NCBI GenBank assembly: GCA_021397845.1
Contig: CM038042.1
Location: 32,312,418 to 32,376,417 of the forward strand
Source of the DNA: Areca catechu
Lineage: Eukaryota > Streptophyta > Magnoliopsida > Arecales > Arecaceae
DNA: 64,000 bases
Reading direction: 5' to 3'
Below are positions 32,296 through 45,170 of the stretch, piece after piece (position 1 is the first letter of the stretch; every line of letters begins with the position of its first letter). The position numbers and the translations under genes are program-made. The notes under the pieces were generated by a model. That model was not told the origin of the DNA, searched no databases, and saw only the letters and a program-made list of their open reading frames with translations.

Positions 32296-33463
32296 TGTTG
32301 ACCCTAGGATTGATTTTGATGTTTACAAAATATTGATGCATGATTATGTTACTAATTATCTTTGTAAAGATTATTTTTGAAGAGTATCATAGGTTTAGAA
32401 GATATTTGAAGTTGTTTGGAAGATGTTGGAAGAAGTTTTGAGAAGTTTGAAAGCTTTTGGGCAAAGTTCACTCGAGCCGACTCGATGTTTAGTGCTGATA
32501 CATTATTTTGGCATGGCACAAAGATTTCTGATACACAGTCAACCGAGCCAACTCAATGGAATTCAAGCCAGCTCTTTTAGAACTGCTGAACTACTGGACT
32601 GATCATTCGAGCCGACTCAATCGTCCGAGCCGACTCAATCATCCGAGCCGATTCGATGTTCTGGTTCTATCATAATAACGGCTAGTTGTAGAATTTCTTT
32701 CCTTCCTTCTAATGGTTCCAAACGGTCATATTTCATTTCTCAAGGCACTCCAATAGTCCAAATAACCTGGGAACACTTCCAAACATATATGTGATGGATC
32801 AAAGTGAATAGAAGAGAGATTTTGAAGAGGAGAAAAAAAGATTGAAGAATAAAGTTTTTTTTTAGGTTTATATTTCAGATTTCGGAGAGAGCTTCAATGC
32901 TAAAATTCAAGAGAGGGTTTTTCACTTTCTACCACAACTCTTGAAGCTTTATTTGAAGAAAGAGGAGAGCTTAGAAGAGCTACATTCAATGGGTTAAGAT
33001 GCAAATCTCACTCTCAAGGAGTTTGTATAAGTTTCATTGTTTACTTGTTTGTTTTCCTTGTTTTTGTAGTAGGTTTTTTGGGGATCCTATGAAAATCAAG
33101 TTTGGGTTTTTGGTGAGCCCATGAAAACCAAAGGTTGGGTTCTTGGTGATCCAGGTGTAAAACTAAGATTTGGTTTTGGTTTGTGAGCCTGGTGTAAAAC
33201 AAACCGTCTATATTCATTGGTGAATATAGTGAGAACCCAAGTGGTGCCTTGGGTACTGGATATAGGAGCTGTGGGTTGCTCTGAGTCACTATACATTGTT
33301 GTGTTGGGTGATTGCTATTTATCTTATGCGTTTACTTCCTTCTGCTCCATACATAACACAAGGCTCATAATATACATATTGTAATTGTTCAAAAAAGGCA
33401 CATACTTGCTCAAAAGATTTTTAACCAAATTCACCCCCCCTTTAGTTGGCCAACTAGGCAACA
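32296..33463 (+). repeat. Element D, middle LTR
   Basis: Starts TGTTGACCCTAGG and ends GGCAACA before a PBS. It has a polypurine-like tract on its left and a PBS on its right, so it is shared by two tandem units. The U3 contains GAGCCGACTC-type words (32470-32650). Matches 36161-37408. Confidence 0.85.
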
Positions 33464-33465
33464 AG

Positions 33466-33477
33466 TGGTATCAGAGT
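33466..33477 (+). other. Primer-binding site of element D
   Basis: TGGTATCAGAGT two bases after the LTR end, one base different from the tRNA-iMet complement. Confidence 0.85.
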
Positions 33478-33509
33478 TGAGTCTTTGTACCTCCAGTTTA
33501 ACAACTAGA

Positions 33510-34501
33510 AGTAAAGATTAATTGCTACCCACATTAGCACACATCTTACGGAAGGGCAATGTTTTACACGACCTCCATTTTTTATTGGCACAAACTATAA
33601 CTATTGAAAAGCATGCACGAATTTATATTCAAGCTATAGATTTTAAATTATGGAAAATTATTTATGAAAACCTCTGACACCCATGATAAATGTTAATGGC
33701 ATAAACATTTCAAAACTGGAATTAGATTGGAATGCTTATGAAATGCAAATGGGAGAGTTGAATGCAAGAGCAATGAGCATCTTGTATTGTGCTTTAAATG
33801 TAAATATGTTTAACTGGATGTCCACCTGCACCTCTATAAAAGAAATTTGGGATAAACTTGAAATCACTCATGAAGGCACAACACAAGTTAAAAACTCTAA
33901 GATCAATATGCTCATGCATGGTTATGAAATGTTTAAAATGGAACCTCAAGAATCTATTTCAAAAATATTTTTGAGGTTTACTAACATTACTAATGGTTTG
34001 AAAAGTTTTGGTAGAATGTATTCTAATGCAGATATGGTTCAAAAGATTCTTGGATCTTTGCCAGAAGTTTGGAACCCTAAAGTAACCACAATCCATGAGG
34101 CAAAGGATTTAAGTAATCTTCCATTAGAAGAGCTTCTCGGATCACTTATCACTCATGAACTCACATTGAAGCGCCGGAGTGAAGAAGAGGAAAAGAAAAA
34201 GAAAGCAATAGCACTCAAGGCAACTACTAAAGTAACTGAAGAAGATTTCACTAGTTCATCATCCAAAGAGGAGCTAGATGAAGATGACTTGACCCTTGTT
34301 ATGAAAAAATTAGAAAATTTATGGGAAAGGGTAGATTCAAAGACAAAGGAAAAAAGTATATGGCTAAGGGGGAGCCATATAAAGAGAAAGAAAAGAAAAA
34401 GAAGGCATTGGCAACCACTTGGAATGATAGCGAAGATTCAAACTCAAGTGAAAATGAAGAGCAATCAAAAACTGCCAACACTTGCTTTATGGTTCTATAG
34501 A
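33510..34501 (+). pseudogene. Gag of element D
   Basis: A UBN2-type gag start is readable in shifted frames at 33540-33680 (NYNYWKA-like, then YIQAIDFKLWKIIYENL). A long open frame follows from 33683 to 34510 (275 residues): EIWDKLEITHEGT, ELFKM-like MFKMEPQESISKIF, YSNADMVQKILGSLP, LITHELTLKRR, then a K/E-rich linker. The final 45 residues (about 34370 on) are shifted out of the true gag frame. Of all gag copies in the window this one has the longest continuous frame. Confidence 0.8.
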
Positions 34502-36160
34502 ATGAGATAAATTCTATACCTAACTCAGAATTTACATTAGATGAACTTAATGATGCTTTTTATGATTTAATGTCTGATTATAAAAAGTTGGGAGCTAAGC
34601 ATCAAATCTTAAAACAATCGTATGATATGCTTCAAAAAGAAAGAAATGATGCTTTTGAAAAATATAATGTTTTGCAAAGAAATTAAATTATATTTTTGAA
34701 AATTGCAAAATTATTCAAAAGAAAAGATATAATGTGCTGAAAACAATAAGTCTTTGCAAAATAAAAATCAAAGCTTTCAAAAAGAAGTTGATAAACTCAA
34801 GCTCTTGGTTGATAAATTGACTCAAAATAAGCTTGAGTTGTTATTAAGAAATCAAAAATTTTCAATTAGTAAAGTTGGAATTGGATACAATTCAAATTCT
34901 AATCATGTTGAAAGCAAAATTGTAGCTCAAAGTAAATTTCAAAATTCTAAAGTTGTATGCTTTTGTTGTAAAAAGCTTGGGCATGAAGCTTATCTCTGTA
35001 ATTTGAAGTGGAAAAAAAAAATTTAGTTAAAAAAATTTGGATTCCAAAAAGAACCATGAGCACTAACTTCAAAGGACCCAAGAAAGTTTGGGTGCCTAGA
35101 TCGTCCACTTAGTATATTTGCTGGTTGTCTTGCAGCCCAATAATCGAAAAGAAGATATTGCATGAATAGAGGCTGTACAAGGCACAATGAAGGATGATAA
35201 AGGTCAATTCAACACCCGAATCAAAAGAAAGTGGACTAGTAACTTTTGATCATAATGGTAAAGGAGGATGATCATTATTTGGTATAATCTACTCAAACCC
35301 CTTCTATATTTTTTAAATGTATTGCTAGTTATTTACTTGAAGCAATTTGCTATACTTACTATTAATCATGTATTAGATGCTTTAAGGTGAGCTATGTTTT
35401 GACTATGCATAGTTACTAGCATTCTTGAAAATATGAAATTCATTGAACCATGACTTGAAATATTTTTTATATGAATGATACTCAAGTCATATGATAATGA
35501 ATTATTCATTTCAAAAAGTCTAGATTACTCTAGCATAGATAATTTAAGATGTGCTAGCATACTTAATATTTTAAAATGATCTACATGAGCTTAGTCAATT
35601 GTTTGCTTAATAAATGCTTAAAAGTGACTATGCTTGTGCTACATGCTTTATTGAAAATGAATATGTAATATGAATAATATTGATCATGAGTATGGATTGA
35701 TTTTGATGATTTGTATTAACTCATAACTTTAATTCTTCTATTGATATTTATTTGTTACATTACTCTCTTGCATGAAAGCTTGGAATGAATGTAAGAAATA
35801 GAGAGAATGTTGACAAGAATATGAAGGAAGTAAAGAGAAGGTGAAATTATCTCAAAACATCTAAATATTCTTATGGTATTCTGAAAATCATTGATTGGTA
35901 TCCCCATAAAGAATGGTTAAGAATATTTTTTTTTTGATGACAAAAAGGGGAAGAGATATAAGGTTTCATAAAAGAAGAACATTTGAAAAGAAAGAAATTT
36001 CATTTTTAAAATATGTTGATAAATTAAGGGGGAGTTTATTGTTTATATGTTTGAGTTTATGATACTTGTTAATTTCATTGAAATACAATTTCTTATAGAG
36101 TTAATCTTTTTAAATTCTTTTTCATGCCCAATATTTTGTAATCATCAAAAAGGGAGATAT
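34502..36160 (+). pseudogene. Element D, gag tail and pol-less 3' region
   Basis: Coiled-coil and second knuckle at 34754-35026 (CFCCKKLGHEAYLC), a protease stub around 35150-35270, then non-coding 3' sequence in place of integrase and RT, with the polypurine tract AAAAAGGGAGATAT at about 36147-36160. Near-identical in layout to 31080-32295. Confidence 0.7.
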
Positions 36161-37408
36161 TGTTGACGCTAGAATTGATTTTGATGATTACAAAACATTG
36201 ATGCATGATTATGTTACTAATTATCTTTGCAAAAATTATTTTTATAGAGTATCATAGGTTTAGAAGATGTTTAAAGTTGATTGGAAGATGTTGGAAGAAG
36301 TTTTGAGAAGTTTGAAAGCTTTTGGACAAAGTTCACTCGAGCCGATTTAATGTTTAGAGCCGATACATTATTTTGGCATGGTACAAAGATTTATGATACA
36401 TGATCAACCAAGCAGACTCAATGGAATTCGAGCTGACTCTTCCAGAACTGCTGAACTATTGGACTGAGCATTCGAGCTAACTCAATCATCCATGCTGACT
36501 CGATCTGAGCCAACTCAATCATCTGAGCTGACCCAATTTTCTAGTTCTGCCATAGTAATGGCTAGTTACAAAATTTTTTTTCCTTCTAATGGTTCCAAAC
36601 GGTCATTTTTCATTTTCCAAGGCACTCCAACGGTCCAAACAACTTGGGAACACTTCCAAAAATATATATGATGGATAAAAGTGAAGAGAAGAGAGATTTT
36701 TGAGGGGGAGAAAAAGAGATTGAAGAATAAAGTTTTTTAAGTTTATATTTCAGATTTTGGAGAGAGCTTCAATGTTCAAATTCAAGAGAGGGTTCTTCAC
36801 TTTCTATCACAACTCTTGAAGCTTTATTTGAAGAAAGAGGAGAGCTTAGAAGAGCTATATTTATTGGGCTAAAGCTGTGACTTTCACACTCAAGGAGTTT
36901 GTATAAGTTGCATTGTTTACTTATTTGTTTTCCTTGTTTTTGTAGTTGGTTTTTTGGTGATCCCATAATAACCAAGTTTGGATTTTTGGTGAGCCCGTGA
37001 AAACCAAAGGTTAGGTTCTTGGTAAGCCTGATGTAAAACCAAGAGTAGATTTTTGGTGTGCTCGTGAAAACCAAAGGTTGGGTTCTTAGTGATCCTAGTA
37101 TAAAACCAAGATTGGTTTTGGTTTGTGAGCCCGGTGTAAAACAAACTGGCTGTATTCATTGATGAATATAGTGAAAAATCCAAGTGGTACCTTAGGTAGT
37201 GAATGTAGGAGCCATGGGTTGCTCCGAGCCACTATACTTTGTTGTGTTTGTGTGATTGCTATTTATCTTGTGCATTTACTTGCTTCCACTCCACACACAA
37301 CATAAGGCTCAAATACACATATTGTAATTGTTCAAAAAAGGCACATACTTGCTCAATAAGTTTTCAAACCCAATTCACCCCCTTCTTGGGTTGGCCTACT
37401 GGCCAACA
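36161..37408 (+). repeat. Element D, right LTR
   Basis: Starts TGTTGACGCTAG and ends GGCCAACA. No PBS follows, so it is the terminal LTR of the tandem array. Element G sequence begins immediately at 37409. Confidence 0.85.
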
Positions 37409-40133
37409 AAAATTGATGAAATAAGAGTATCCTCCTCTGGCATGGGTTGTCATAAGACCATCTGTGTGTACACTTCTGTGTGTACACATCCTCCTCTTGT
37501 CTAGTACACATTTGTGTGTACTAGACCTAACAACTCAGTTGCCCTCTCCCATGTCCTATGAATGGAGATCTAGTCATCTTACCCATTAAACAAGACTCAC
37601 AAGTTCCTAATGACTCAAGATCAAAAGGTTCAAAGAAGTTTTCTTTATATAACTTATTTATCCTGGACTCACTTATATGACCCAAATGTCAGTGCCAAAG
37701 ATAAGTGACATTCACATCATCTCTCTTTCTTTTCTTATCTTCAATAAGTATAACTTCATCATTGAGTGACAGAATCAAAAGACCAATCACAAATGTACCA
37801 TAACCAAAGAATTTCTTTGAAAAGAAAATCAAACACCCATGGCTTGACAAATTTATTTCATAACCTTGTTTTAACAATAAAGGTATAGAAATAATATTCT
37901 TTATAATATTGGGTACATAATAACAATCTTTTAATTCAAGAATATTGCCCGATGGCAATAATAGCAGATAGGTGCCAATAGCTTTAGCTTGAATGGGATC
38001 ACCACTCATGCCAAATAGCTCGAAGTCACCCTTCTTCAATCTTCTAGGTCTCTATAACCCCTGTAATAACTTGCAGATATGAGACCCACATGCGGTATCC
38101 AGTATCCACGTATCAGAAGATAAAGAACTCAATGACAAGTTTGTTTATATTATGTACAAACCTTTTGATGCTCCACCAGTATCATGCTTCATACTTGCAA
38201 GATACAATTTGAAATTCTCTTCTCTAGTGCCCTTGCTTCCCATAATAAGCAGGTCCCATCAGCAGAGGGTTTCCTTGCTTTTTTTCTCTTCTGGAAGCTA
38301 CTCTTAGGGTTCCTTTTTCTCTTTGAACCCTTCTTCATTGCCTGCTTCTTCTTTCCATTAATCAGAAGAAGTTGAGTGTTATCACCTTCAAAGTGGCTCT
38401 CTGCTGTCTTAAGCATATTCAGTAGCTCAGGCAATGACATATTCAGTTTATTCATGTGATAATTCATGACAAACTATGAGAAGGAATCTGAGAGTGACTA
38501 TAGGATCAAGTCCTGATTAAGTTCTCCGTCCATCATAAACCTCGGTTGACCTAATGGAGTGATTAGATCAATCATCTTGAGGACATATGCCTGAACATAA
38601 GAGCCCTCACTCATCCATTCTTGGAACAACTACTTTGATGTCTCATATCGAGTAGTCCAACTATGCTCTCCATAAAGCTCTTTAAGATTGAGCAAAATAT
38701 GGACTAAGGTTCCATTTTCTCATGTTTACCTCTACAATTTATTGCTCATAGAGGCCAAACTGATGCATTCGAATAGTCATTCTATCATTTTGCCACAGTT
38801 TATATGTGGCTCTTCCTCCTCAGTAGCATCCTCTCCTACCGAATCTAGGTTAGGAAAATCAAGATATAGGCAATCTTTTCCTGTGCTAAACAATCCTCAC
38901 ATAATTTGAACGCGTCACTTGTTGGCATCTAAGATGCCTCGTAGTAAAAGAATAGAATCCCATAATGTAAAAAACTATAGTAAGTAAAGAACAACTTAAG
39001 CAGACCACTCATGATGATATTCATAATTAGACAAGGACTTTTGCATCTAATGTGTCTCTCACTATTTTCTTTCGAATACCATAATCCTCAACTATGGTAA
39101 GTGGGAAACCCTGCTAGGGCTCCTTCCTAGTAGGGTTGAGATCCCAATTCCTTATGAATGATGTTATATTAATCACAACAAATATCCATGAGTTCAGGGT
39201 AGGAAAATCCCTTTCTAATTGCAATCCATGCACAACTCTCAACATAACACTTGCCCTCTAAGACACTTATAGCCTTTTGTTAATTACAACAAACTATAAT
39301 GTCTTAGTTTAGTCAGACCCTTCATTTTCATACAGCCATATTTGATAAAATTGTCCTTGTCAATCACAATCAAAGCAACACCACCAATCATACCATAAAG
39401 CATAAAAATGCACCAAAGATAAATATCATATCAAGTTCTAGAGTAGGCCTTGTGTTCACACAAACCTACTATAGTTTTTGACATGGATTTGTCTTAGCAG
39501 GAAGGAAGGCAATTTGTAGTGTGCTTAATCAATTAGTATTTCCAAGTTAGGGTTTAGATATGACCAAATTGGTTAGATAAGTGGAAGAGATGAGGGGGTC
39601 CCCCTGTTGCTTTCCTTAGACACCAATTAAATTGGCCAAGTTAGTATATAGAACCAATTAAAAATCTCATTTTCTTCTTACTTTCTCAGAACCACTTGCC
39701 TAGGACACCAATTGGCTGATCAAACCTAATCGGATTTGTAATACGATTAACTTACACTATGACTAAATATAATTTTTATGAGGGCTTTTAAGGTCTTAAA
39801 CATATCATGTCATTATAAAACTCATTCTAGCAAACAAGATATTAACCCTAATATGCATAACATGAGCATGATTATAATAACAATCCGTTCACCTCACTTG
39901 TTCATGGGATAAGGCCATAGCGACATCCCTACATGCCATAGGAGATCCCATTGAATTAAAAAAAGGGCCATGAAATCCTAATTAGCTCCTATGACTGGAT
40001 GGCCATGGTGACTAACCCAATTCGAGCAGTAACTAGGATATTACATATCTCATATGTAATATGAACTAATCATGCACGATTTATAGCATAGCAAGCAATC
40101 AACACTAAAGAGATTACTAATTCCATGCATCAA
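37409..40133 (-). pseudogene. Element G: gag, protease start and long leader of an Angela-like copia
   Basis: On the minus strand, gag is at about 38930-38189 (MNKLNMSLPELLNMLKTAE, then a K/R-rich tail and a C-x2-C-x4-H knuckle remnant near 38240). The protease/pre-integrase block is at 38039-37689 (LLLPSGNILELKDCYYVP, then NIISIPLLLKQGYEI). Wording and order match Angela-type copia elements. Between gag and PBS about 1.2 kb is non-coding, including the block also found in element E (17885-18115). The downstream pol is missing at 37409, where element D ends. Many stops; inactive. Confidence 0.7.
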
Positions 40134-40134
40134 G

Positions 40135-40153
40135 GTGCTGCTTTAATACCACT
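40135..40153 (-). other. Primer-binding site of element G
   Basis: Minus strand reads GTGGTATTAAAGCAGC next to the LTR end ACCCAACA, close to the tRNA-Met complement with two or three changes. Confidence 0.7.
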
Positions 40154-41117
40154 GTTGGGTACCTAGGCCAAGCACAGTGGAAGATCATGTTTCAAAATTT
40201 TATTATTCGAAACCTTGACGACCGGAACCCTAAATCCTAGGACCACTTGATCATGATAACTAATAAAATATAACTTTTAGGATTATAAAGGAATACCTGG
40301 AATGCTATATCCTTAATTTTTATGAGGTACACAAGTGTATGCCCTCTAGAGATGGTTCACATAGAAATCAGACCAAGAAAGTACTCCTACGAAGGTTGCT
40401 TGTTTGACTGGAACTCTTTTGATAGCCTTTCGTACTTTCTTCCTTTGCTGGAACCCCTACCCTCTTGTAGGGCACTCAGAGAATACTATGAATTCTCTTT
40501 CAGATTTCAAATACCCTTCTATTTTTCTTCCTAGGCTCTTGTCTTAATTAGACTAGCCTTGTCTTGAAAGAACAAGCTTTGTCTTAATAAGGTAAACCTT
40601 GTCTTAAGGGGAGGAAGAGAAAATAGCATATAGTATTCAGATGGGAAGTCTTAATTACTCTGGCATCAGAATATGATGTCTTTTATAAAGAGGGATGGGG
40701 TGCTTGATATGTCTCTCCTTCAGCCATTTGATAAGACCCTTCAAGCAGCATGAGTCTTCTTACGTTGAGAGGTCATATCATGATACATCTGATCATGCAC
40801 CAAGAGATAAATTAATGTCTCTTCATTATTCTAGCCTTTTCTCCATCTGCCACATGGCATTAATCGGTTATAGGAAGGCTAAGGGGTGTAAAATCTGAAA
40901 GAAGGCATTGAAGAAATACAAGAGCCTACAAATAGAAGGACTTCTGGTTTCAAATTAGCACCATAAGAAGAGACGCAACTCTTCATTTTGCGCCAACTCC
41001 TTCCATGCCATTTTTTCATTATTTGACCAATCGAGCCCCTTCCAAAGAGGTGTGGAGATAAGGGAGAAAAGTCTTAAACATTATCTAGAATTTGTGATTA
41101 ACAAGCAGAAGGACTCT
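40154..41117 (-). repeat. 5' LTR of element G, left part (split by element H)
   Basis: Minus strand ends GTACCCAACA at 40154. A TATA-like 'ctttataaaagacatc' lies near 40690 on the minus strand. The sequence continues after H at 52478: joining 'aagcagaaggactct' to 'tggtccttccg' is the presumed empty site. Short repeats of 'ccttgtctta' occur near 40535-40605. Confidence 0.65.
41113..41117. repeat. Left target-site duplication of element H (actct)
   Basis: actct here and at 52473-52477 flank H exactly; a perfect 5-bp duplication. Confidence 0.9.
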
Positions 41118-42855
41118 TGTTGACCCCATAAATGATTTTGATGATAACAAAATATTGGAGCATGCATTTGTTTTACTGACAACTCTTCAAGTATTTTACA
41201 AGTTTTTGTAGGATGAATTCATTGCTCAATTCTAACTCCTACATTTCTATTTCTTGTGTTGAGTTGTATTGTAATTGAATCTTGTAAAGAAGAACCCAAA
41301 GAAAAATTTAAGTATAAACCAATTAAATGGGTTACTTCTAGGTTATTTCAAGCTTTAAATTACTTTGAGTATGTTGTAAGAAGAGTTTGAAAATATCTTG
41401 AAAGCTTGAAGCCTTGCTAGATGAAATTCTAGAGAATAATTGAAAAATTCATGAAGAACTCATCCAAGCCAACTCGAGGAGAAGAGAGCCGACTCTGGCA
41501 CATGGCATGCATGAGGATTCTAGCTTGCAGATATCCAAGCCGACTCTAAGGGACCCGAGCCGACTCGTCAAGAGTACTACTTCTTGAATCAGACAGGCGA
41601 GTCGACCCAAGAGGAGTCTGAGCTAACTTTATCATATTGTCAGTCATCCAAGCTGACTCTTCAATAAATTGAGCTAACTCCTCTAAAGTCCAGAAATATA
41701 GCTCTGAGAACTATAGCCAACCGAGTTGACTCTAAAGAGAAAGAGCCGACTCTTATATACTACATTTTTGAAGGCCTGAGGATCCGAGTCGACTAGAATC
41801 AAGGCAAGCCGACTCTTACAGAGTGAGGAATCGTGATGACTATGCAAGCGAGTCGACTAGATTGAAGAGAGTCGACTCAATCAGAACTACTCTAAGGATC
41901 TGAGCCGACTCGAGTAATCTGAGCCAACTCGAAGGTCGATTTTAGACTTATAACATCTAGTTCTAGAACTTGAAATTTGAATCCAAAAAGTGCTCCAATC
42001 GGTCAAACTGTCACATCCCAATGGTCTACAATGAACTAAAACTGCCTGAGAAAGGTACAAGACTATATATTTGAGGGATTTGAACCTTTTTGAAAGGAGT
42101 TTTGGAAAAGGGATGAAGAGTTAATGCATTATTGAATATCCCAACCAAGCCCAACAAGCAAGAGCAGCACTGTGCATTCAAGATAGCCTTCAATCCTTCA
42201 CCAACTCTCATCTGAAGCTTGAAGTACTTAGTAAAGAAGTTATGAAGCCATTAAAGTGCATTAAAGTATATTCAAGTGGGTTTCTCTCGAGCTACATCGA
42301 TAACCATTCAACAAAAATTTGTTTGTCATTCTGTTACTTTTCTATACAATTCTTTTATTGAATTGTTAGGTTATTGTTGAGCCCGATTTAAAAACCAAAT
42401 AGATTCTTGGTGATCCTATGTTAAAACCAAGTTAGGTTCTTGGTTAGCTTGTGTTAAAACCAAGTGTTGGGTTCTTGGTGATCCTGTGTTAAAACCAAGT
42501 TGGGTTCTTGGTGATTCTGGTAAAACCAAGTTGGGTTTCTTTGATGATCCCGGTTTAAAAATCAAAGTGTAAAGGTTTGGATTATGAGCCTGTGAAAACA
42601 ATCCAACTGTATTCCAGTAGGGGATATAGTGAAAATTCCAAGTGGTAATCTTAGGTAGTGGATGTAGGAGCTGGTTGCTCTGAACCACTGTAATTTGTTT
42701 GTGTTTATGTGGTGCCTTCTTGTTTGATTTATGCTTCTGTATTCTATATCTATCATAGCACTTAAACACTTATAAGGATTTCAAAAAGCATATCATAGGT
42801 TAAATTTTTTAAATTTCCAATTCACGCCCCTTTTTGGAAAGCCACTTGGGCAACA
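41118..42855 (+). repeat. 5' LTR of element H
   Basis: Starts TGTTGACCCC and ends GGGCAACA. The U3 (41460-41945) holds around fifteen GAGCCGACTC/GAGTCGACTC-type words. A TATA-like 'gactatatatttgagg' is near 42061. The U5-side stretch repeats 'ttaaaaccaagttgggttcttggtgatcc' phrases (42380-42560). Highly similar to 50759-52472. Confidence 0.9.
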
Positions 42856-42870
42856 ACTAGTATCAAAGCA
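42856..42870 (+). other. Primer-binding site of element H
   Basis: 'ctagtatcaaagcag' follows the LTR end; it differs from TGGTATCAGAGC at two positions, consistent with decay after insertion. Confidence 0.75.
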
Positions 42871-42902
42871 GTGTCTCTGAATACATTTAGAGTAAAGATT
42901 GA

Positions 42903-43992
42903 TGGCTCATCCCATGAGTACATCCTTCGCCGAAGGCTAATCTACTAATAGATCTCCACTCTTCACTGGCATGCATAAATTATTCTTACTGGAAAGCTAG
43001 AATGAAAATCTATATACAAGCTATCGATTTTCAATTATGGAAGGTCATTCTATAAAGGCCACATATTTTCATGATTAAAATTAATGGGTGGATGTCTCAA
43101 GCTTGAGGAGGACGGGATGAACATGACATAAAGATAGGGAGGAATTAAATGCAAAGCAATGAATTTATTATACTGTGCTTTGGATGCTAACGAGTTTAAT
43201 CAAATTTTCACTTGCTCTTCGACGAAGGAAATTGGGACAAACTCGAAGTGACCCACGAAAGAACTTTCCAAGTAAAAACTTCGAAAATAAATCTTCTTGT
43301 ACATGTTATGAATTATTTAAAATGAAATCTACTGAAACTATCTCTGCCATGTTTACTCAATTTACAGATATTATTAATAGTTTGAAAAGTCTTGGCAGGG
43401 TTTACTCAAATGTTGACTTAGTACAGAGATCTAAGACCACTTTCAGATAAGTGGGACCACAAAGTGACTGCCATCCAAGAGGCAAAAGATCTAAACACCT
43501 TATCTCTGGATGAATTAAAGGGTTCACTTATCATACACGAATTGGCCATGCAGCATAGAACTGATGATGATCAAAAGAAGAAGAAGACAATTGCCTTCAA
43601 AGCTGCATTAGACTCAAAGAAAGATGAGGAATCAGAAGGTGACTGCACCTCCTCCGAAGATGATTTAGATGACGAAGATATTGCAATAGTCGTGAGGAGA
43701 TTTAGAAGGTTTATAAAAAAGAAGAAAGGAAGATATAATAAAAAAAATTTCATAAACGAGGAGAGCACTCCAAGGACAAGGACAAGGATAAAGAAAAGGA
43801 AAAAAAACAAGTGCCCACATGCTACGAATGTAAGAAACTAGGACACATTCATCTCGACTGTCCTTTGTTAAATAAATTCTTTAAGAAAAAAAAAAAAGAG
43901 GCGATGGTTGCCATATTGAGCGATAGCAAAAAATCCATTTCAACTAAAGAGGAAGAGACTGCTAATCTTTGTCTAATGTGGTCTCGAAGATG
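42903..43992 (+). pseudogene. Gag of element H
   Basis: Starts MAHPMSTSFAEG at 42903. The UBN2-type domain is spread over shifted frames: 43175-43450 (CYELFKMKSTETISAMF, SLGRVYSNVDLVQ) and 43464-43841 (LSLDELKGSLIIHELAMQH, then a long acidic-basic linker). The CCHC knuckle is at 43811-43855 (CYECKKLGHIHLDC). Gag would form the particle shell. At least four frame breaks. Confidence 0.85.
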
Positions 43993-44756
43993 AGGTAACA
44001 TCCCCCGAACCTCAATTAGAGTTTATATTTGATGAATTGAATTCTGCTTTTCATGATTTATTATCTGAATTCAAAAAGCTGGAGTAAAGATTAGATCCTT
44101 AAAGAATATCAATGATTCTTTACTTAAGAAAAAAGAAGAAATCTCAGAAAAGAACACCATATTGCAAATAATTTACATGTCTTTTCTAAAAAGTTTAAAG
44201 CTTTTGAAACTGAAAATAATGCATGTCCTGATAGGAACAAAGCTTTAATTATTGAAAACAATGATTTGAAAAAGGAGGTTGAAAAATTCAAGCCACATGT
44301 TAAAAAACTTATATTATCTTCTAACAAGCTCAAGTTGATCTTAAAAGAACAAAGAATTTCTGGAAATAAAGCTAGAATCAGTTTTAACTCTTCAATTTTA
44401 AATGAAATTTCAACTACTACTTTTGTAAAACCAAAAGCTCATGTTCAAAATTAATATCTCAAAAGCTTTTGCAACAATTGTCTCTGCTCCTAAAGCTACA
44501 TTGTATGTTCCTAAGAGCTCAAATTAAAAATCTTTTATATCTACATTTCATGCATCAACATTTAGAACTTCAAAATCTACATATTTTCAGAATTCTAGAG
44601 TTGAATGTTATGCATGCAAACGGTTAGGATATAAAGCTTTTGAATGCAATATCTTTAGAAATGTCAAAAGTAAAGTAAGAGAGATTTGGGTTTCAAAGGA
44701 ACCATCTCTGCTAACCTGCAAGGACCCAAGTTAGCTTGGGTACCTAAAAGAACTTC
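43993..44756 (+). pseudogene. Gag-protease linker of element H with coiled coil and second knuckle
   Basis: K/E-rich helical stretches (for example 44266-44454) and, near 44605, a second knuckle-like CYACKRLGYKAFEC in which the histidine is tyrosine. Same arrangement as in C and D, so the double-knuckle gag is a family trait. Confidence 0.65.
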
Positions 44757-45170
44757 TTGATTGTCTTGCAAGAATGTCTTGTAATCCAAAAATTGAAGAA
44801 AAGATGGTATCTCGATAGTGGCTGTTCAAGGCATATGACGGGTGACAAGGATCAATTTATCACCCTAGAGATGAAAGAAGGAGGTGTGGTTACTTTTGGA
44901 GATAATGGCAAGGGAAAAATAATCGAAATCGGTAAGATTAAGATAACCCCCTGTACTTTTATTGAAAATGTATTGCTAGTAGATAAATTGAAGCATAATT
45001 TGCTAAACATTAGTCAATTATGTGATAAAGGCTTCAAGATTATCTTTGATCATCAATGTGTATTATAACAAACTCTCTTGATTCTAGCAGTAAGTTTATT
45101 GGACATAGACTCGGAAAATTTATGTGGTAGACCTTAATGATCTTACCATGTTAAGTAGTTCTAGTCTAGT
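44757..45170 (+). pseudogene. Protease and pre-integrase region of element H
   Basis: The frame at 44757-45068 reads RWYLDSGCSRHMTGD, with the aspartyl-protease triad DSG intact, followed by EGGVVTFGDNGKGKI and DKLKHNLLNISQLCDKGF. This enzyme cuts the Gag-Pol precursor. It is the only copy in the window in which the catalytic motif is preserved; the frame breaks soon after. Confidence 0.85.
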
